A stretch of 64,000 bases of DNA, from positions 49,815-113,814 of the forward strand of contig CANEUH010000010.1 of NCBI GenBank assembly GCA_947441615.1, written 5' to 3'. This DNA comes from Bacteriovoracaceae bacterium. Lineage in GTDB: Bacteria; Bdellovibrionota; Bacteriovoracia; Bacteriovoracales; Bacteriovoracaceae. The position numbers and the translations under genes are program-made. The notes under the pieces are model-generated. The model had not been told where the DNA came from and ran no database searches. It worked only from the letters and a program-made list of their open reading frames with translations. This document shows positions 16,616 to 25,730 of the stretch, one piece after another; the stretch's first letter is position 1; the number at the start of each line of letters is the position of its first letter.

Positions 16616-17917
16616 TTGAAAAAAATTAATCATATTTTACTTCTGACACTATTTACCCCATTAACCGTTTTTTCACAAAATAAATATTTCATCCTTAGTC
16701 AAAATCAGATCAAGGATGTGAAAAATTCTTATAAAGAAGAACTTGAAGCATTACAAAGAAAAGAAAAGAATAAAGAAGATCTCAAAAATAATTTTAATAA
16801 AAAGTATCCGCTTTATAGTAGTTTAAAAGATGTAAGAGCAAGATTAGAATTAGCAATTGATCAAGTTAAAAATATGAATTGGAAAAAAAGAGGTGAAATC
16901 GAGACAGCATTTGAACCACTCGCAGAATGCATGCTAGAAACTCTAAAAGGTGAAAAAGTTCAACTAGAAAGATTTCGAATTCAAAATGTTTATGCCTTAA
17001 GTCCATATGACTGCTACCGAACGATGACAAAATCTCAAGGTTATTTTGATTATGAATTAACACATATAAAAAATGATAAGAAAATAAATCCCTTAACAGA
17101 ACTAGTTTCTGAACTATCAGGAATATCATTTAACTCTGAAGGATTTTTAGAGTTAAAAAAAGCAGAGCAAGACTACAAGAGCATAAAACTAGAAGAGAAA
17201 AGTATCTTGCTTGACAGAAATAAATTTAAAATCCTTGAACAAAAGTATAGTTCAATTGCTGAATTTGAAACTCATGTTGAAAACACTAGTAAGTGCAAGG
17301 GCGAACATGTCCTTCAAGAACAAAGACTTAACGAAATCCAGACAAAAAGCAACTCTGAAATATCCGCGATGGAGGATCTACTATATTCAACTTCAAAGTG
17401 CCGAAATGCCAAGATTGAAAAAGAGTTAATTGGAAATAATTTTTGTGAAAGATTTAATTTTTTTATCGAAAATATGAGATGCATTAGTGAATATCCCGAC
17501 TTTGCAGAAACACCTCTTAGCTGCAGTACAGGGAAAGATATCGTTGATGAAACTAGTTTTAAGAAAGTCTTATGCAGTCTAGAAAGCAAAGAAAATCCCA
17601 ATAATTGCAATGACAATGGCCTTGATCCATATTGGAAATATAGATACATATGCTCAAATAAAGCACCACATGTCGATGCAAAAGTTACAAGTCTCGAGCA
17701 AGGACGAATGGGTGCAAGGGAACTTATTGGTGAAAATATTGCAAGAGGGATTCCGACTATTATAAACAAGGACAATCTCCATTCTGCAATTATTGGAGTC
17801 AAGTCAGAGGGATCTCTATGCAAATACTTGATACGAAATTACAAAGATCAAAGTGAGAAATGGGTGGATGAAGACAACATACTAAATTTTTTAAATGAAT
17901 TTCATTTTTTAAAATAA
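16616..17917 (+). CDS. Secreted protein with a degenerate papain-like C-terminal half
   Basis: A 433-residue protein starting at TTG, supported by AAGGAAG just upstream and a signal peptide (LKKINHILLLTLFTPLTVFS). Residues about 20-200 are Lys/Glu-rich and probably coiled-coil. The C-terminal 130 residues end with LHSAIIGVKSEGSLCKYLIRN, which mirrors the His and Asn segment of the papain-like protein encoded at 22991-24037 (AHVSIVVDRR ... CEYLIRNTWG). I see no catalytic-Cys motif (Q-G-x-x-x-C-W/Y) at the N-side, so it is probably inactive or serves as an inhibitor or partner. It forms an operon with the preceding gene. Confidence 0.65.
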   Translation: MKKINHILLLTLFTPLTVFSQNKYFILSQNQIKDVKNSYKEELEALQRKEKNKEDLKNNFNKKYPLYSSLKDVRARLELAIDQVKNMNWKKRGEIETAFEPLAECMLETLKGEKVQLERFRIQNVYALSPYDCYRTMTKSQGYFDYELTHIKNDKKINPLTELVSELSGISFNSEGFLELKKAEQDYKSIKLEEKSILLDRNKFKILEQKYSSIAEFETHVENTSKCKGEHVLQEQRLNEIQTKSNSEISAMEDLLYSTSKCRNAKIEKELIGNNFCERFNFFIENMRCISEYPDFAETPLSCSTGKDIVDETSFKKVLCSLESKENPNNCNDNGLDPYWKYRYICSNKAPHVDAKVTSLEQGRMGARELIGENIARGIPTIINKDNLHSAIIGVKSEGSLCKYLIRNYKDQSEKWVDEDNILNFLNEFHFLK

Positions 17918-17935
17918 AAAAGATCTCAGATCACC

Positions 17936-20029
17936 CTAAATCTCCGGAAACAATTCAAAAATAGTCCGTTTAATATCATCCAAATTAAATGGCTTCTCAA
18001 TAACTCCATGGGAAAACTTGGAAAGCATTTCATCTTGAACGGGAGTTAAATCAACTCCTCCTGAAATAAATAAAAACTTTGGTCTCTTTTCACCGAAATG
18101 GTTCACGGTATAATCGAGTAACTTAAAACCATCTAATTTTGGCATCTTTATATCAGAAATAATTAGGTCAATTTTTTTGTTCTCTAGAACTCCGACTGCA
18201 TCTAGGCCGTCAGCCGCTAAGATAACGTTTTCACAAAAATCGGACAATACATCATTTAGGAAATCGCGTATATCAGGCTCATCGTCAACAACGAGTATTG
18301 TCTTTTTAAATTTAATGACTTTCTTATCATTTGTTGAAACCTCGGGGGTCTCATGAAACTCAGATTGTTGCGATTGGGGTAAGGTAATAATAAATTTCGT
18401 TCCAACACCCAATTCGGTGACCAGATCAATTTTTCCCTTATGGTCTTTAATGATGTTGTTGACTATCGATAGCCCAATCCCTGTTCCTTTATTAATTTCT
18501 TTGGTAGTAAAAAATGGATCGAATATCTTATCCTTTATGTCATTCGGAATACCACTTCCATTATCCGCAATAGATATGGTTATTACCTCTCCATCAGAGT
18601 TTAATTGGAGATCAATTTTTCTTTCACTCTTTCCTAGTGTTGCATCTTTGGCGTTTGAAATTAAATTGACTAAAACTTGCTGGATCCTCCCGCGACTTCC
18701 CAGAATAAGGCAGGGCTTATTATCAATCGTTAAAGTGAGATCAACCCCTTCTTTTTTGTAGATATCAACCAACATATCCATAGTTTCTTTAATAAGTTCA
18801 GGCATGTTAAACTGATTAAGTTCTGTTTCATCGTTTCTTGAAAATGTCTTTAGACCTTTTACGATATTAGAAATTCTCTCAATACTGTGGTTAATTTTGA
18901 TGAATCTTTTTTTCGCTTCATCATCATGGCGATGTGAGTGAATAAGATAATTCTCAAGTAAAAATAGCTGACCCGATATTATTGTTAGTGGATTATTAAT
19001 CTCATGCCCTACTCCCGCGGCAAGAAGACCTATTGAGGCAAGCTTAGACTGATGCATGGAAAAATTAATCTGATTTTGAAGTTCCTCATCAACTAGTTTT
19101 GCGTGAATCATTTCTCCAATGACGTCAAAATAAGGATTTAAAAGTTTCAAAAATTCATCCGTGTAGCCATTCTCTCTATTGGCCACACCAACCATAGCAA
19201 TGAATTTGCCAGAGTAATAAATAGGAATACCCATAAAGGAGTTTAAAGGCGGGTGACCTTTTGGAAGACCCCCTGATGCTGGATGAATCATGGGACTATT
19301 TGTTAACAGAGGCTCACCTGTACGAATAACCTGTCCAAAGAGGGTTTGAAGATTTTTAAAAAGAAAGCCTTTTGGTGCATTCTCTTCATAAAATTTCCGT
19401 GTCCCTTCATCCCAGGAAATATCACTTAACCAATAAGTTTTAAGATACTTTCCTTCATTGCTGTCTTTAATTTCTCCAATAAAACCATACTCACTTTCTG
19501 TAAGTGACAACACTCTATCTAAAAGATATTGAAAGAATTTTTGTTTCTCTGAAGAGAATTCAATATAGCGTGCTCTAAGATCCGAAATCTCGTAAATGAT
19601 ATTTTGGATTCTTTTTTCTAAAGTAATATCCCTATGAGTTCCAACAACCCTAACAGGATTTCCTTCTGTATCCCACTCAACAACTTTTCCTTTGCAACTA
19701 ATCCAGACAGTCGAACCGTTTTTGTGTCGATACCTTACATCTAACTCAAAAGGAACTCTCCCTTTGGAGCTAATGTGTTCAGTTAGTTTTTGATAGAGAA
19801 GAGGTAAATCTTCCTGAAAGACTAATGATTGCCACTCACTTGGGTGATGTTTTTTTTCATCTGGTGTAAAACCAAAAATTTCCCAGAAGCGCGGGGACAT
19901 GTACTCATAGTCTTCTTTTACAAACCAAATCCAATAGCCTTCTGAAAAATTATCTAATATGAGAGTAAGATCCTTCTCTCGTTCATTCAGATTATCTCTT
20001 TTACTGATTAACGGACTAAAACTATCCAT
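17936..20029 (-). CDS. Hybrid sensor histidine kinase (PAS-GAF-HisKA-HATPase-REC)
   Basis: A 697-residue protein starting at an ATG with GAGGAG upstream. No transmembrane segments are evident, so it is cytoplasmic. A PAS domain (about 20-140, ending in the typical V-G-T-H-R-D-I-T) is followed by a GAF-like domain (about 150-310, with MGIPIYYSGKFIAMVGVANR) and a HisKA domain with phosphoacceptor His342 in VGHEINNPL. The HATPase domain has N-A-K-D-A, DNGSGIP and GTGIGLSI. A C-terminal receiver domain has Asp626 in ISDIKMPKLDGF. It would autophosphorylate and pass phosphate within the molecule and possibly to a phosphotransfer partner that is not encoded nearby. The signal is unknown. Confidence 0.9.
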   Translation of the reverse strand: MDSFSPLISKRDNLNEREKDLTLILDNFSEGYWIWFVKEDYEYMSPRFWEIFGFTPDEKKHHPSEWQSLVFQEDLPLLYQKLTEHISSKGRVPFELDVRYRHKNGSTVWISCKGKVVEWDTEGNPVRVVGTHRDITLEKRIQNIIYEISDLRARYIEFSSEKQKFFQYLLDRVLSLTESEYGFIGEIKDSNEGKYLKTYWLSDISWDEGTRKFYEENAPKGFLFKNLQTLFGQVIRTGEPLLTNSPMIHPASGGLPKGHPPLNSFMGIPIYYSGKFIAMVGVANRENGYTDEFLKLLNPYFDVIGEMIHAKLVDEELQNQINFSMHQSKLASIGLLAAGVGHEINNPLTIISGQLFLLENYLIHSHRHDDEAKKRFIKINHSIERISNIVKGLKTFSRNDETELNQFNMPELIKETMDMLVDIYKKEGVDLTLTIDNKPCLILGSRGRIQQVLVNLISNAKDATLGKSERKIDLQLNSDGEVITISIADNGSGIPNDIKDKIFDPFFTTKEINKGTGIGLSIVNNIIKDHKGKIDLVTELGVGTKFIITLPQSQQSEFHETPEVSTNDKKVIKFKKTILVVDDEPDIRDFLNDVLSDFCENVILAADGLDAVGVLENKKIDLIISDIKMPKLDGFKLLDYTVNHFGEKRPKFLFISGGVDLTPVQDEMLSKFSHGVIEKPFNLDDIKRTIFELFPEI

Positions 20030-20094
20030 AACTCCTCGCTAATAAATAAAATAATTATAAACCTAAGAAGATTTTAAACAAACAAGAAAAGGAA

Positions 20095-20745
20095 TTAATT
20101 ATTTTTAGCAATAATTAAATACTGGTGAGGAAGATCTTTTTGTGAAGAAGATTGAATAATGAATCCAGCTAATCGAAGTTCATCAATAACCGTATCAAAG
20201 GCGACACGCATATTAACCGGAGGACCAAAATTTAAACTTAAATCATTCGCTTTAAAATCAACGATAACGACTATTCCTGCAGGTTTCAATCCCAATTTAA
20301 GTTTCTTTAAGTAATCCACTCTTTTATCAATGTGGTGATAGGTGTTAGAGGTGAAGATGATGTCATAACGAGGTGCCGTTAGCTTAGGATCATCAAACTC
20401 AAGTTTGTGAGTACTAAAGTCCTTATTTGAAGAAAATCTTTCTTTCACATGCTGAAGAAATCTATCATCAACGTCAGCACCCGTAACCTTGGCACCCGCA
20501 TTTAGAAAATGATGAGAAAAATAACCACTTCCGACTCCTAGATCTAGGATTTTTTTATCTCTTAAGTCGCCCATTAACTTCAAAACCATATTTGGACTCT
20601 GCCAAAGGTCACGCTTAGGATCTTCAAAACCAGCAATTAGAATTTCATGGGATTTTTCGTGCATATGCTGATTTGCATGGTTATGCCCATGCCGATTTGA
20701 ACAACTAAGGATAAAAATAAAAGAGGCAAATAAAAGTCGCTTCAT
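20095..20745 (-). CDS. Lipoprotein class I SAM-dependent methyltransferase
   Basis: A 216-residue protein with a short lipoprotein-type N-terminus (MKRLLFASFIFILSCS) followed by a His-rich stretch (seven His between residues 19 and 33). A Rossmann methyltransferase fold comes next: motif I ILDLGVGSGYFS, the acidic residue of motif II (VTGADVDDRF) and motif IV (YDIIFTSNTYHH). The FEDPKRDLWQSPNMV segment is typical of a group of exported or lipid-anchored methyltransferase-like proteins. A SAM-binding protein outside the cytoplasm is puzzling, because SAM is cytoplasmic. It ends just before the next gene (EEP fold) on the same strand and probably shares its transcript. Confidence 0.8.
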   Translation of the reverse strand: MKRLLFASFIFILSCSNRHGHNHANQHMHEKSHEILIAGFEDPKRDLWQSPNMVLKLMGDLRDKKILDLGVGSGYFSHHFLNAGAKVTGADVDDRFLQHVKERFSSNKDFSTHKLEFDDPKLTAPRYDIIFTSNTYHHIDKRVDYLKKLKLGLKPAGIVVIVDFKANDLSLNFGPPVNMRVAFDTVIDELRLAGFIIQSSSQKDLPHQYLIIAKNN

Positions 20746-20747
20746 TT

Positions 20748-21593
20748 TTAGGGTATCGAAAAATCTAAAAGAAAAGGTTTATGATCACTTCCAACCGAAT
20801 TAGCTATGACTTCGGCACTATTGACAATAAGGCCTCTGGTAAAAATATGATCTAAAAAGTGACCTGCAAAAGACATTCGGGCTTCACCATTCTTGTACTG
20901 GGCCTCAACTAATCCAAGACCAGAGGTCACTGAATTTAAATGAGAGGTGCGGGAAAAATTCCAGGTATTAAAATCCCCCGCCAAAAGAACTGGGCCAGCA
21001 TGTTTTTCGATGACTCTTTTAATCTGACACATGTGCCGTTTAAAGGCGCCATTCGTTTCAAAATTAATTCCATGAACGGAAATAACAAGCAGCTCTTCAG
21101 CTTTTCCAGAGATGGGATATTTTACAAAAGTCGCTGATTTTGGTGTTCCAGCGATTGGTTCAACATCTGGTGAATGCTTAACAAAGACTTCAGCTGGTTC
21201 AACTTGACTTGCCACCATTGTACCAGTTGCAGCATCTCCATATTTTCTATAAAGAAAGCTTGCTCCAAGATTCCATTCAAAACCTTCAAATGCATTAAGT
21301 GTAGAAAGAAAGACATCTGTTTCATAAGCTTCTTGAACAAGGAAAAGATCCTTTCCCTTTCCAAAATTGATGAATTCTTTTTTCCAATTTTTTAGTTCAG
21401 CTTTTTTTATGTTCCAAATAAGAGCACTGATTTTTGAAGTTAACTGTCTTTCAGAAGAATGACCTTGTTTAAAGAGTGAATCATTTTCAGGTAGAATCTT
21501 AAACCAAAAACTCCCCAGACCCTTGTCATCAACTTGGGAAGTAGCATCGACTGAGAAGAGAGAAAGCAGTAAAATAAAAAAAGAACATTTCAT
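20748..21593 (-). CDS. Secreted endonuclease/exonuclease/phosphatase-family protein
   Basis: A 281-residue protein with a signal peptide (MKCSFFILLLSLFSVDATS). EEP-fold motifs include LIWNIKKAE (N of the first motif), a Q-E motif (FLVQEAYE), LLAGDFNTWN with the catalytic D/N, and the terminal GSDHKPFLLDF. The fold covers nucleases, sphingomyelinases and phosphatases; the sequence here resembles exported EEP proteins and could act on nucleic acid or lipid. The downstream methyltransferase lipoprotein starts 2 nt after its stop. A palindrome overlaps its start codon. Confidence 0.8.
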   Translation of the reverse strand: MKCSFFILLLSLFSVDATSQVDDKGLGSFWFKILPENDSLFKQGHSSERQLTSKISALIWNIKKAELKNWKKEFINFGKGKDLFLVQEAYETDVFLSTLNAFEGFEWNLGASFLYRKYGDAATGTMVASQVEPAEVFVKHSPDVEPIAGTPKSATFVKYPISGKAEELLVISVHGINFETNGAFKRHMCQIKRVIEKHAGPVLLAGDFNTWNFSRTSHLNSVTSGLGLVEAQYKNGEARMSFAGHFLDHIFTRGLIVNSAEVIANSVGSDHKPFLLDFSIP

Positions 21594-21606
21594 GATTAAA
21601 TCATGA
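21590..21606. promoter_or_regulatory. TCATGATT-A-AATCATGA palindrome at a start codon
   Basis: A perfect 8-bp inverted repeat covers the start codon of the EEP gene. No good Shine-Dalgarno sequence is visible, so the palindrome may be an operator or a translation-control hairpin. Confidence 0.3.
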
Positions 21607-21756
21607 CATACAAAAAATTTTTCTAAAGAAACGGCGCAAAAAGGAACCCATTACCTGACTATGGCCATCCATTAACTGTTTTCTAAATTCTATCCAGAGA
21701 CAAAATCATAAAATTAATTAAAATGAACAATACCAAACAACATCGGTGGAGATTTT

Positions 21757-22545
21757 ATGAAAATGGGCCTTTTTCTTTTACTGTTAACTTCATTAGTTTC
21801 ATGCGGTCACTTCTCAAAAACTAAGAACAAAGAAAACTCTTACTCACCAATTGTACGCTTCAGTTCTGAAGGAAAAAATTTTGAAGCGAAAGTTAATCTC
21901 CCTAAAGCATTTAAAGATAAAATCCCTCTTGTCGTCATCATTCACGAATGGTGGGGACGAAACGAATATGTAGAGACAAGATCTGAAATGCTTAATAAGG
22001 AAGGATACGCTACTCTCGTTGTGGATCTTTTTGGAGACAATAAGGTCGTAGAAACACCTACTGAGGCCCAAACTCTTGCGACTCCTTTTTATCAGAAACC
22101 GGAACTGGGCGTGAATTTACTAAACACATATATTGCTCTCGCTAAGCAAGACCCCCACATTGATGAGAATAGAATTTATGTGATTGGTTACTGCTTTGGT
22201 GGGACCCAAGCGCTTAATTTGGCAAGATCTGGTGCTGAGTTAAATGGAGTTGTTAGTTTCCATGGCGGACTTGCAACAACCCTCACCTCTCAAGGAATTA
22301 AGACAAAAATTCTTGCCATCAATGGTCTCGCTGATCCCATGGTTCCAGGCAAAGAGAGAGCTGGTTTTGAGAAAGAAATGAAGTCCCTTAAGGCAAATTA
22401 TAAAATGGTTAATTACAAAGGCGCGACTCACGCATTTACAAATCCAAAGGCCACAGAAGTAGGGAAAAAATATAACATCCCCATTTCTTATGACAAAAAA
22501 GCTGATGAAGCTTCTTGGAAAGAACTCTTAAAATTTTTAAAATAA
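21757..22545 (+). CDS. Dienelactone hydrolase-family lipoprotein
   Basis: A 262-residue protein with a lipobox (SLVSC) near residue 16 and GGTGGAG upstream of the ATG. It has the alpha/beta-hydrolase arrangement of dienelactone hydrolases: the HEWWGRN motif, the nucleophile elbow GYCFGG with Cys, the acid in NGLADPMV, and the catalytic His in THAFTNP. It probably hydrolyses an ester or lactone in the periplasm. It is a single gene followed by a strong terminator. Confidence 0.88.
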   Translation: MKMGLFLLLLTSLVSCGHFSKTKNKENSYSPIVRFSSEGKNFEAKVNLPKAFKDKIPLVVIIHEWWGRNEYVETRSEMLNKEGYATLVVDLFGDNKVVETPTEAQTLATPFYQKPELGVNLLNTYIALAKQDPHIDENRIYVIGYCFGGTQALNLARSGAELNGVVSFHGGLATTLTSQGIKTKILAINGLADPMVPGKERAGFEKEMKSLKANYKMVNYKGATHAFTNPKATEVGKKYNIPISYDKKADEASWKELLKFLK

Positions 22546-22554
22546 TCATCGACC

Positions 22555-22587
22555 GAAGGGCCCAATGAAAATGCGGGCCCTTCTTTT
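22555..22587 (+). terminator. Intrinsic terminator
   Basis: GAAGGGCCC and GGGCCCTTC form a perfect 9-bp stem with an 11-nt loop, followed by TTTT. Confidence 0.85.
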
Positions 22588-22604
22588 AATTTAAGATTTA
22601 TTTC

Positions 22605-23003
22605 TCAGTCTTTTTTCAAATACCAACTCAAGGTGCCACAATCAATTAACGATTGGTCTTGAAATTTACAAAACGAATTCTCATTTCCTTCTGAATCATG
22701 GCCAATAACCACTCTTCCTTCAAGAAACTTACAAATACGTGTCCCAGGATTCGCCGAGCTACCTTTACCAATGCTTTTGACTTCACCCATTGATGCTATA
22801 TCCAGTTTTTTTAAGGCCATACATGAATTTCTATCATTCAGGCGACAGTGAGAACTTACTGCAATTCTAGATTTGTCATCCCACTCTGTCTTAATTGCGA
22901 TTGTCCTCGTTTCTTCTTTGAAAGTGAAAACTTTTATCTCTCCAGCAAAACAAGGAATGATTATCCAACAACTTTGAATGAAAATTTTTATTATTCTATC
23001 CAT
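22605..23003 (-). CDS. Small secreted protein with DUF333-like motif
   Basis: A 132-residue protein with an N-terminal signal (RIIKIFIQSCWIIIPCFAG). The C-terminal part has an NPGTRICKF ... SEGNENSFCKFQDQSLIDCGT pattern that matches the N-P-x-x-x-C ... G-x-x-x-x-C-x-F-x-D-x-S-x-x-D layout of DUF333 (hemolysin-associated) proteins. Its start overlaps the 3' end of the papain-like gene by 13 nt, so it is translated with it. Role unknown; it could be a partner or inhibitor of the co-encoded protease. Confidence 0.6.
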   Translation of the reverse strand: MDRIIKIFIQSCWIIIPCFAGEIKVFTFKEETRTIAIKTEWDDKSRIAVSSHCRLNDRNSCMALKKLDIASMGEVKSIGKGSSANPGTRICKFLEGRVVIGHDSEGNENSFCKFQDQSLIDCGTLSWYLKKD

Positions 23004-24037
23004 AAGACACTCATGGTGTTTATTAATAACTCATTTTCGGGAATCCATATCTGCCCCATTTGACATGGCCAGGGATAGGAATTACAAGATGTTCCCCATG
23101 TATTTCTAATTAAATATTCACATTGTCCGTTTTTTCCAGGCCGTCGATCAACAACGATCGATACATGTGCATCTTCTCGTTGGCAATCAATCCCATCTTT
23201 GCCTAACCTTAAATCATTAGCATTAGCATTATTTAATATATTGGAACAGTAGCTGATTCCTGGTGCGCTCTTTCCTGATACAAGCGCCTTATCTAAACGA
23301 TTTTTTAAATTTTCCATGTTATCTTTCTGATTCACTAAGCTTGAAACTCCCCAAGATTGAAGTTTCCCGGATGTTGATAATCGCCGATGTTTTTCACATC
23401 CTTTTTCAAAATATTTTTTAAAAAACTTTTTAATCGTTCCAGTTTCCAGGGATTTTTTTAAATAATCTTCAAAAAACTTTTTTTCTTCAGGAAATTTATC
23501 TTCATCGATTAATTTACAAGCGAATTCTTCGACCAATTCTTGCTGCTTTTGTTTAGGATTTTTCCGTGAAAATAAACCTGAGTATTCTTTACCCTGATCA
23601 ATTCTTTCATCCTGCTTGAAGTATTCTTTCCTTAATTTTTGAAGCTCCTCAAACTCATCCCAGCGTTCGCCGAAAAGATCTCGGTTAAAATCTTCATTGT
23701 TGTAGTAAGGGCATCCCCCTTCATTAAGTAATATCTTCAGGCAATCAACACTGCTTCCATCTTTTACATCTTCCCAGCTTTTTGAGTTTGAATCTCTAAA
23801 AGTATATCTAAAGGCGATATCAGAAGGCGAAGAAAGTGGAGGTACTTTTTCTCCATTTTGCTTTCTCAAGATGTCAAACATTTGAGTTGCTGTAAAAGCA
23901 TAACACATAGATGTCTGGCCTTGGTCATAAACGGGCATTCCAGTTGCTCTATTTCCCACCGGAGCGCAGTTTTCGGCACGGGTTATCGGCATTGTCAGTA
24001 AGAGAGTCAGAATGAGTATAAGTTTATTCATTTCCAT
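22991..24037 (-). CDS. Secreted papain-like (C1) cysteine peptidase
   Basis: A 348-residue protein with a signal peptide (MNKLILILTLLLTMPITRA). Papain-like active-site elements are present in order: oxyanion Gln and nucleophile Cys in YDQGQTSMCYAF (about residues 38-49), His in EDAHVSIVV, and Asn in LIRNTWG. The long lysine- and glutamate-rich insert between Cys and His (about residues 90-230) is unusual and may be a pro-region-like or binding insert. It lies in a three-gene minus-strand operon with the upstream transglutaminase-like gene (3-nt gap) and the downstream DUF333-like gene. It is a plausible secreted protease for prey or envelope digestion. Confidence 0.75.
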   Translation of the reverse strand: MEMNKLILILTLLLTMPITRAENCAPVGNRATGMPVYDQGQTSMCYAFTATQMFDILRKQNGEKVPPLSSPSDIAFRYTFRDSNSKSWEDVKDGSSVDCLKILLNEGGCPYYNNEDFNRDLFGERWDEFEELQKLRKEYFKQDERIDQGKEYSGLFSRKNPKQKQQELVEEFACKLIDEDKFPEEKKFFEDYLKKSLETGTIKKFFKKYFEKGCEKHRRLSTSGKLQSWGVSSLVNQKDNMENLKNRLDKALVSGKSAPGISYCSNILNNANANDLRLGKDGIDCQREDAHVSIVVDRRPGKNGQCEYLIRNTWGTSCNSYPWPCQMGQIWIPENELLINTMSVLWIE

Positions 24038-24040
24038 GAA

Positions 24041-24649
24041 TTATTCGCCTGATAGTTTAAATTCATAACGATTTTTTGTGCTACTTTGAAGAATAGTCCC
24101 TGGACCATTGTATCGTTTGACACTTTCTAAAGTGCTAATCTTTAGTGTCACCACAGGTTTCTCGATCTTATTTTGATAGAACCGAGAATACTTTTTAAAA
24201 ACTTCAGCTCCTGTTAGCATCACATCATCAGACTGTGGCTCAATAAAAATATAACTAGATAAATCTTCAGGTTTTTCTGGATTCACGAGAAGAGCATTTA
24301 TAGCATGGTAAAAACCTGTTTCTTCTTGGGATAAAGAAACATAGTAAATGGGTAATTTACAAGACTCTCCTAAGCGCTTAACAACAACTCCCCAATCTAT
24401 CGCAATACTATCGAGATCGAACTCTTTTAAGGTTGTAACGAGTGAGCTTCGTTGAATATATAGCGTTGAAGCAAAATTATGACAGACAAATTTTCCATTA
24501 ATATAAGTTAAATCGTCAGTGGTATCTTCTTTTAAAAGACCTGAGAGCTCTCTGGGAATGGATCCTTTCACAGTCGTCCCACCCATGTTGTCCATGTTTT
24601 GGGCGTTAACCAATGGAATAAATAACAAGCAAAGGATGAGAAACTTCAT
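24041..24649 (-). CDS. Secreted transglutaminase-like cysteine protease-fold protein
   Basis: A 202-residue protein with a signal peptide (MKFLILCLLFIPLVNAQ) and AGGATTGT before the ATG. A likely catalytic triad is visible: Cys in GKFVCHNFAS, His in FYHAINALL, and an acidic residue in FIEPQSDD. The order C-x-x-F-A ... H-A-x-N ... I-E-P-Q-x-D is that of small transglutaminase-like proteins. It would act in the periplasm or outside. It is the first gene of the three-gene operon with the papain-like and DUF333-like proteins. Confidence 0.6.
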   Translation of the reverse strand: MKFLILCLLFIPLVNAQNMDNMGGTTVKGSIPRELSGLLKEDTTDDLTYINGKFVCHNFASTLYIQRSSLVTTLKEFDLDSIAIDWGVVVKRLGESCKLPIYYVSLSQEETGFYHAINALLVNPEKPEDLSSYIFIEPQSDDVMLTGAEVFKKYSRFYQNKIEKPVVTLKISTLESVKRYNGPGTILQSSTKNRYEFKLSGE

Positions 24650-24782
24650 ACAATCCTATCGGAGAATCCATTGAAAACTGAAAAAGAAGACAAAAACAGT
24701 CTTTTTCATAATCAAAAATCAAAATGATCTATTTTTTCTCTTATTTTATTTCTATAATTCTTTTTATTTAGGAAATAACAAG

Positions 24783-25679
24783 ATGCTACGATCAGTTTTT
24801 GTCATTTTACTTCTACTCACCTCATTTACTTTAAAGGCCGAAGAGAAACTTCAATTTAAGCAAATCTTTACGGAAATTCCCGCATCCAGTAGATGGGCCT
24901 TTGATAAAAGCTTCTCTAAAGAAGCAATCCCTGCCTGGGGAGCGATTGCCAGCTCTTCATTAGTTCTCTGGTACTATGACGAAGAAATCTATTCTGATTT
25001 CCAAAAACGCGGACGCGACTGGGGAATTGGAAATGAAGATAACACGAGCTCCGCTGTTTCAGCCGGAGGCCAAGAACTTCTAAGACTTCCATCTGATACT
25101 GGATCCATGATGTATTTCTTGGGTGACGGATGGATGCACGCTGGAATTGGTGGGGGATTTTTAATCAATGGACAAATGTCTCAAGATAATTATTCTTTCA
25201 ACACCGGGATGATGATTTGGCACGGAATGGTTGTTTCAACTATCTTTAATCAAATTCTCAAACGATCCACTGGAAGAGAAAGCCCAAATGTAAGTACAAG
25301 TGAGCGAGGAAGCTGGAATCTCTTTCCAAGTTTTAATGATTACAATACGAAAACTGCGTCCTACGATGCCGTGCCAAGTGGTCACGTCATGACTGCAACT
25401 CTTTCTTTCACAATTATTAGTGAGAGGTACCCTCAATACAATCATTATACCTACCCTATTGCCGGCGTTTGGGTTTCTGCTCTCATGTTCCAGATGGTTA
25501 ATAATGGCGTCCACTGGGCCAGTGATTACCCGTTAGGAATTGCGATGGGATATATTTTTGGGAAGGCCGCTACTCAGATGGTTAAAAATGATAAAACGAC
25601 TGAGAAAAACGAAAACGAGAAGACGAGCTGGAGAATTCGGCCAACCTTCAATGGTATTTTCGCTGTAAAGTCTTTCTAG
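24783..25679 (+). CDS. PAP2-family phosphatase (secreted/membrane-associated)
   Basis: A 298-residue protein with a signal peptide (MLRSVFVILLLLTSFTLKAE). PAP2 signature motifs are present: K-R-S-T-G-R-x-S-P (motif 1), PSGHVMTA (motif 2) and G-V-H-W-A-S-D-Y-P-L-G (motif 3). Several hydrophobic segments suggest membrane association. The family dephosphorylates lipid phosphates such as phosphatidic acid or undecaprenyl pyrophosphate. AGGAAATAACAAG precedes the ATG. It is divergent from the protease operon across a 133-bp A/T-rich gap. Confidence 0.88.
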   Translation: MLRSVFVILLLLTSFTLKAEEKLQFKQIFTEIPASSRWAFDKSFSKEAIPAWGAIASSSLVLWYYDEEIYSDFQKRGRDWGIGNEDNTSSAVSAGGQELLRLPSDTGSMMYFLGDGWMHAGIGGGFLINGQMSQDNYSFNTGMMIWHGMVVSTIFNQILKRSTGRESPNVSTSERGSWNLFPSFNDYNTKTASYDAVPSGHVMTATLSFTIISERYPQYNHYTYPIAGVWVSALMFQMVNNGVHWASDYPLGIAMGYIFGKAATQMVKNDKTTEKNENEKTSWRIRPTFNGIFAVKSF

Positions 25680-25730
25680 ACCTTAAAAAATAAAAGACGA
25701 AATAATATGTATGACCGCTATGACATACAT

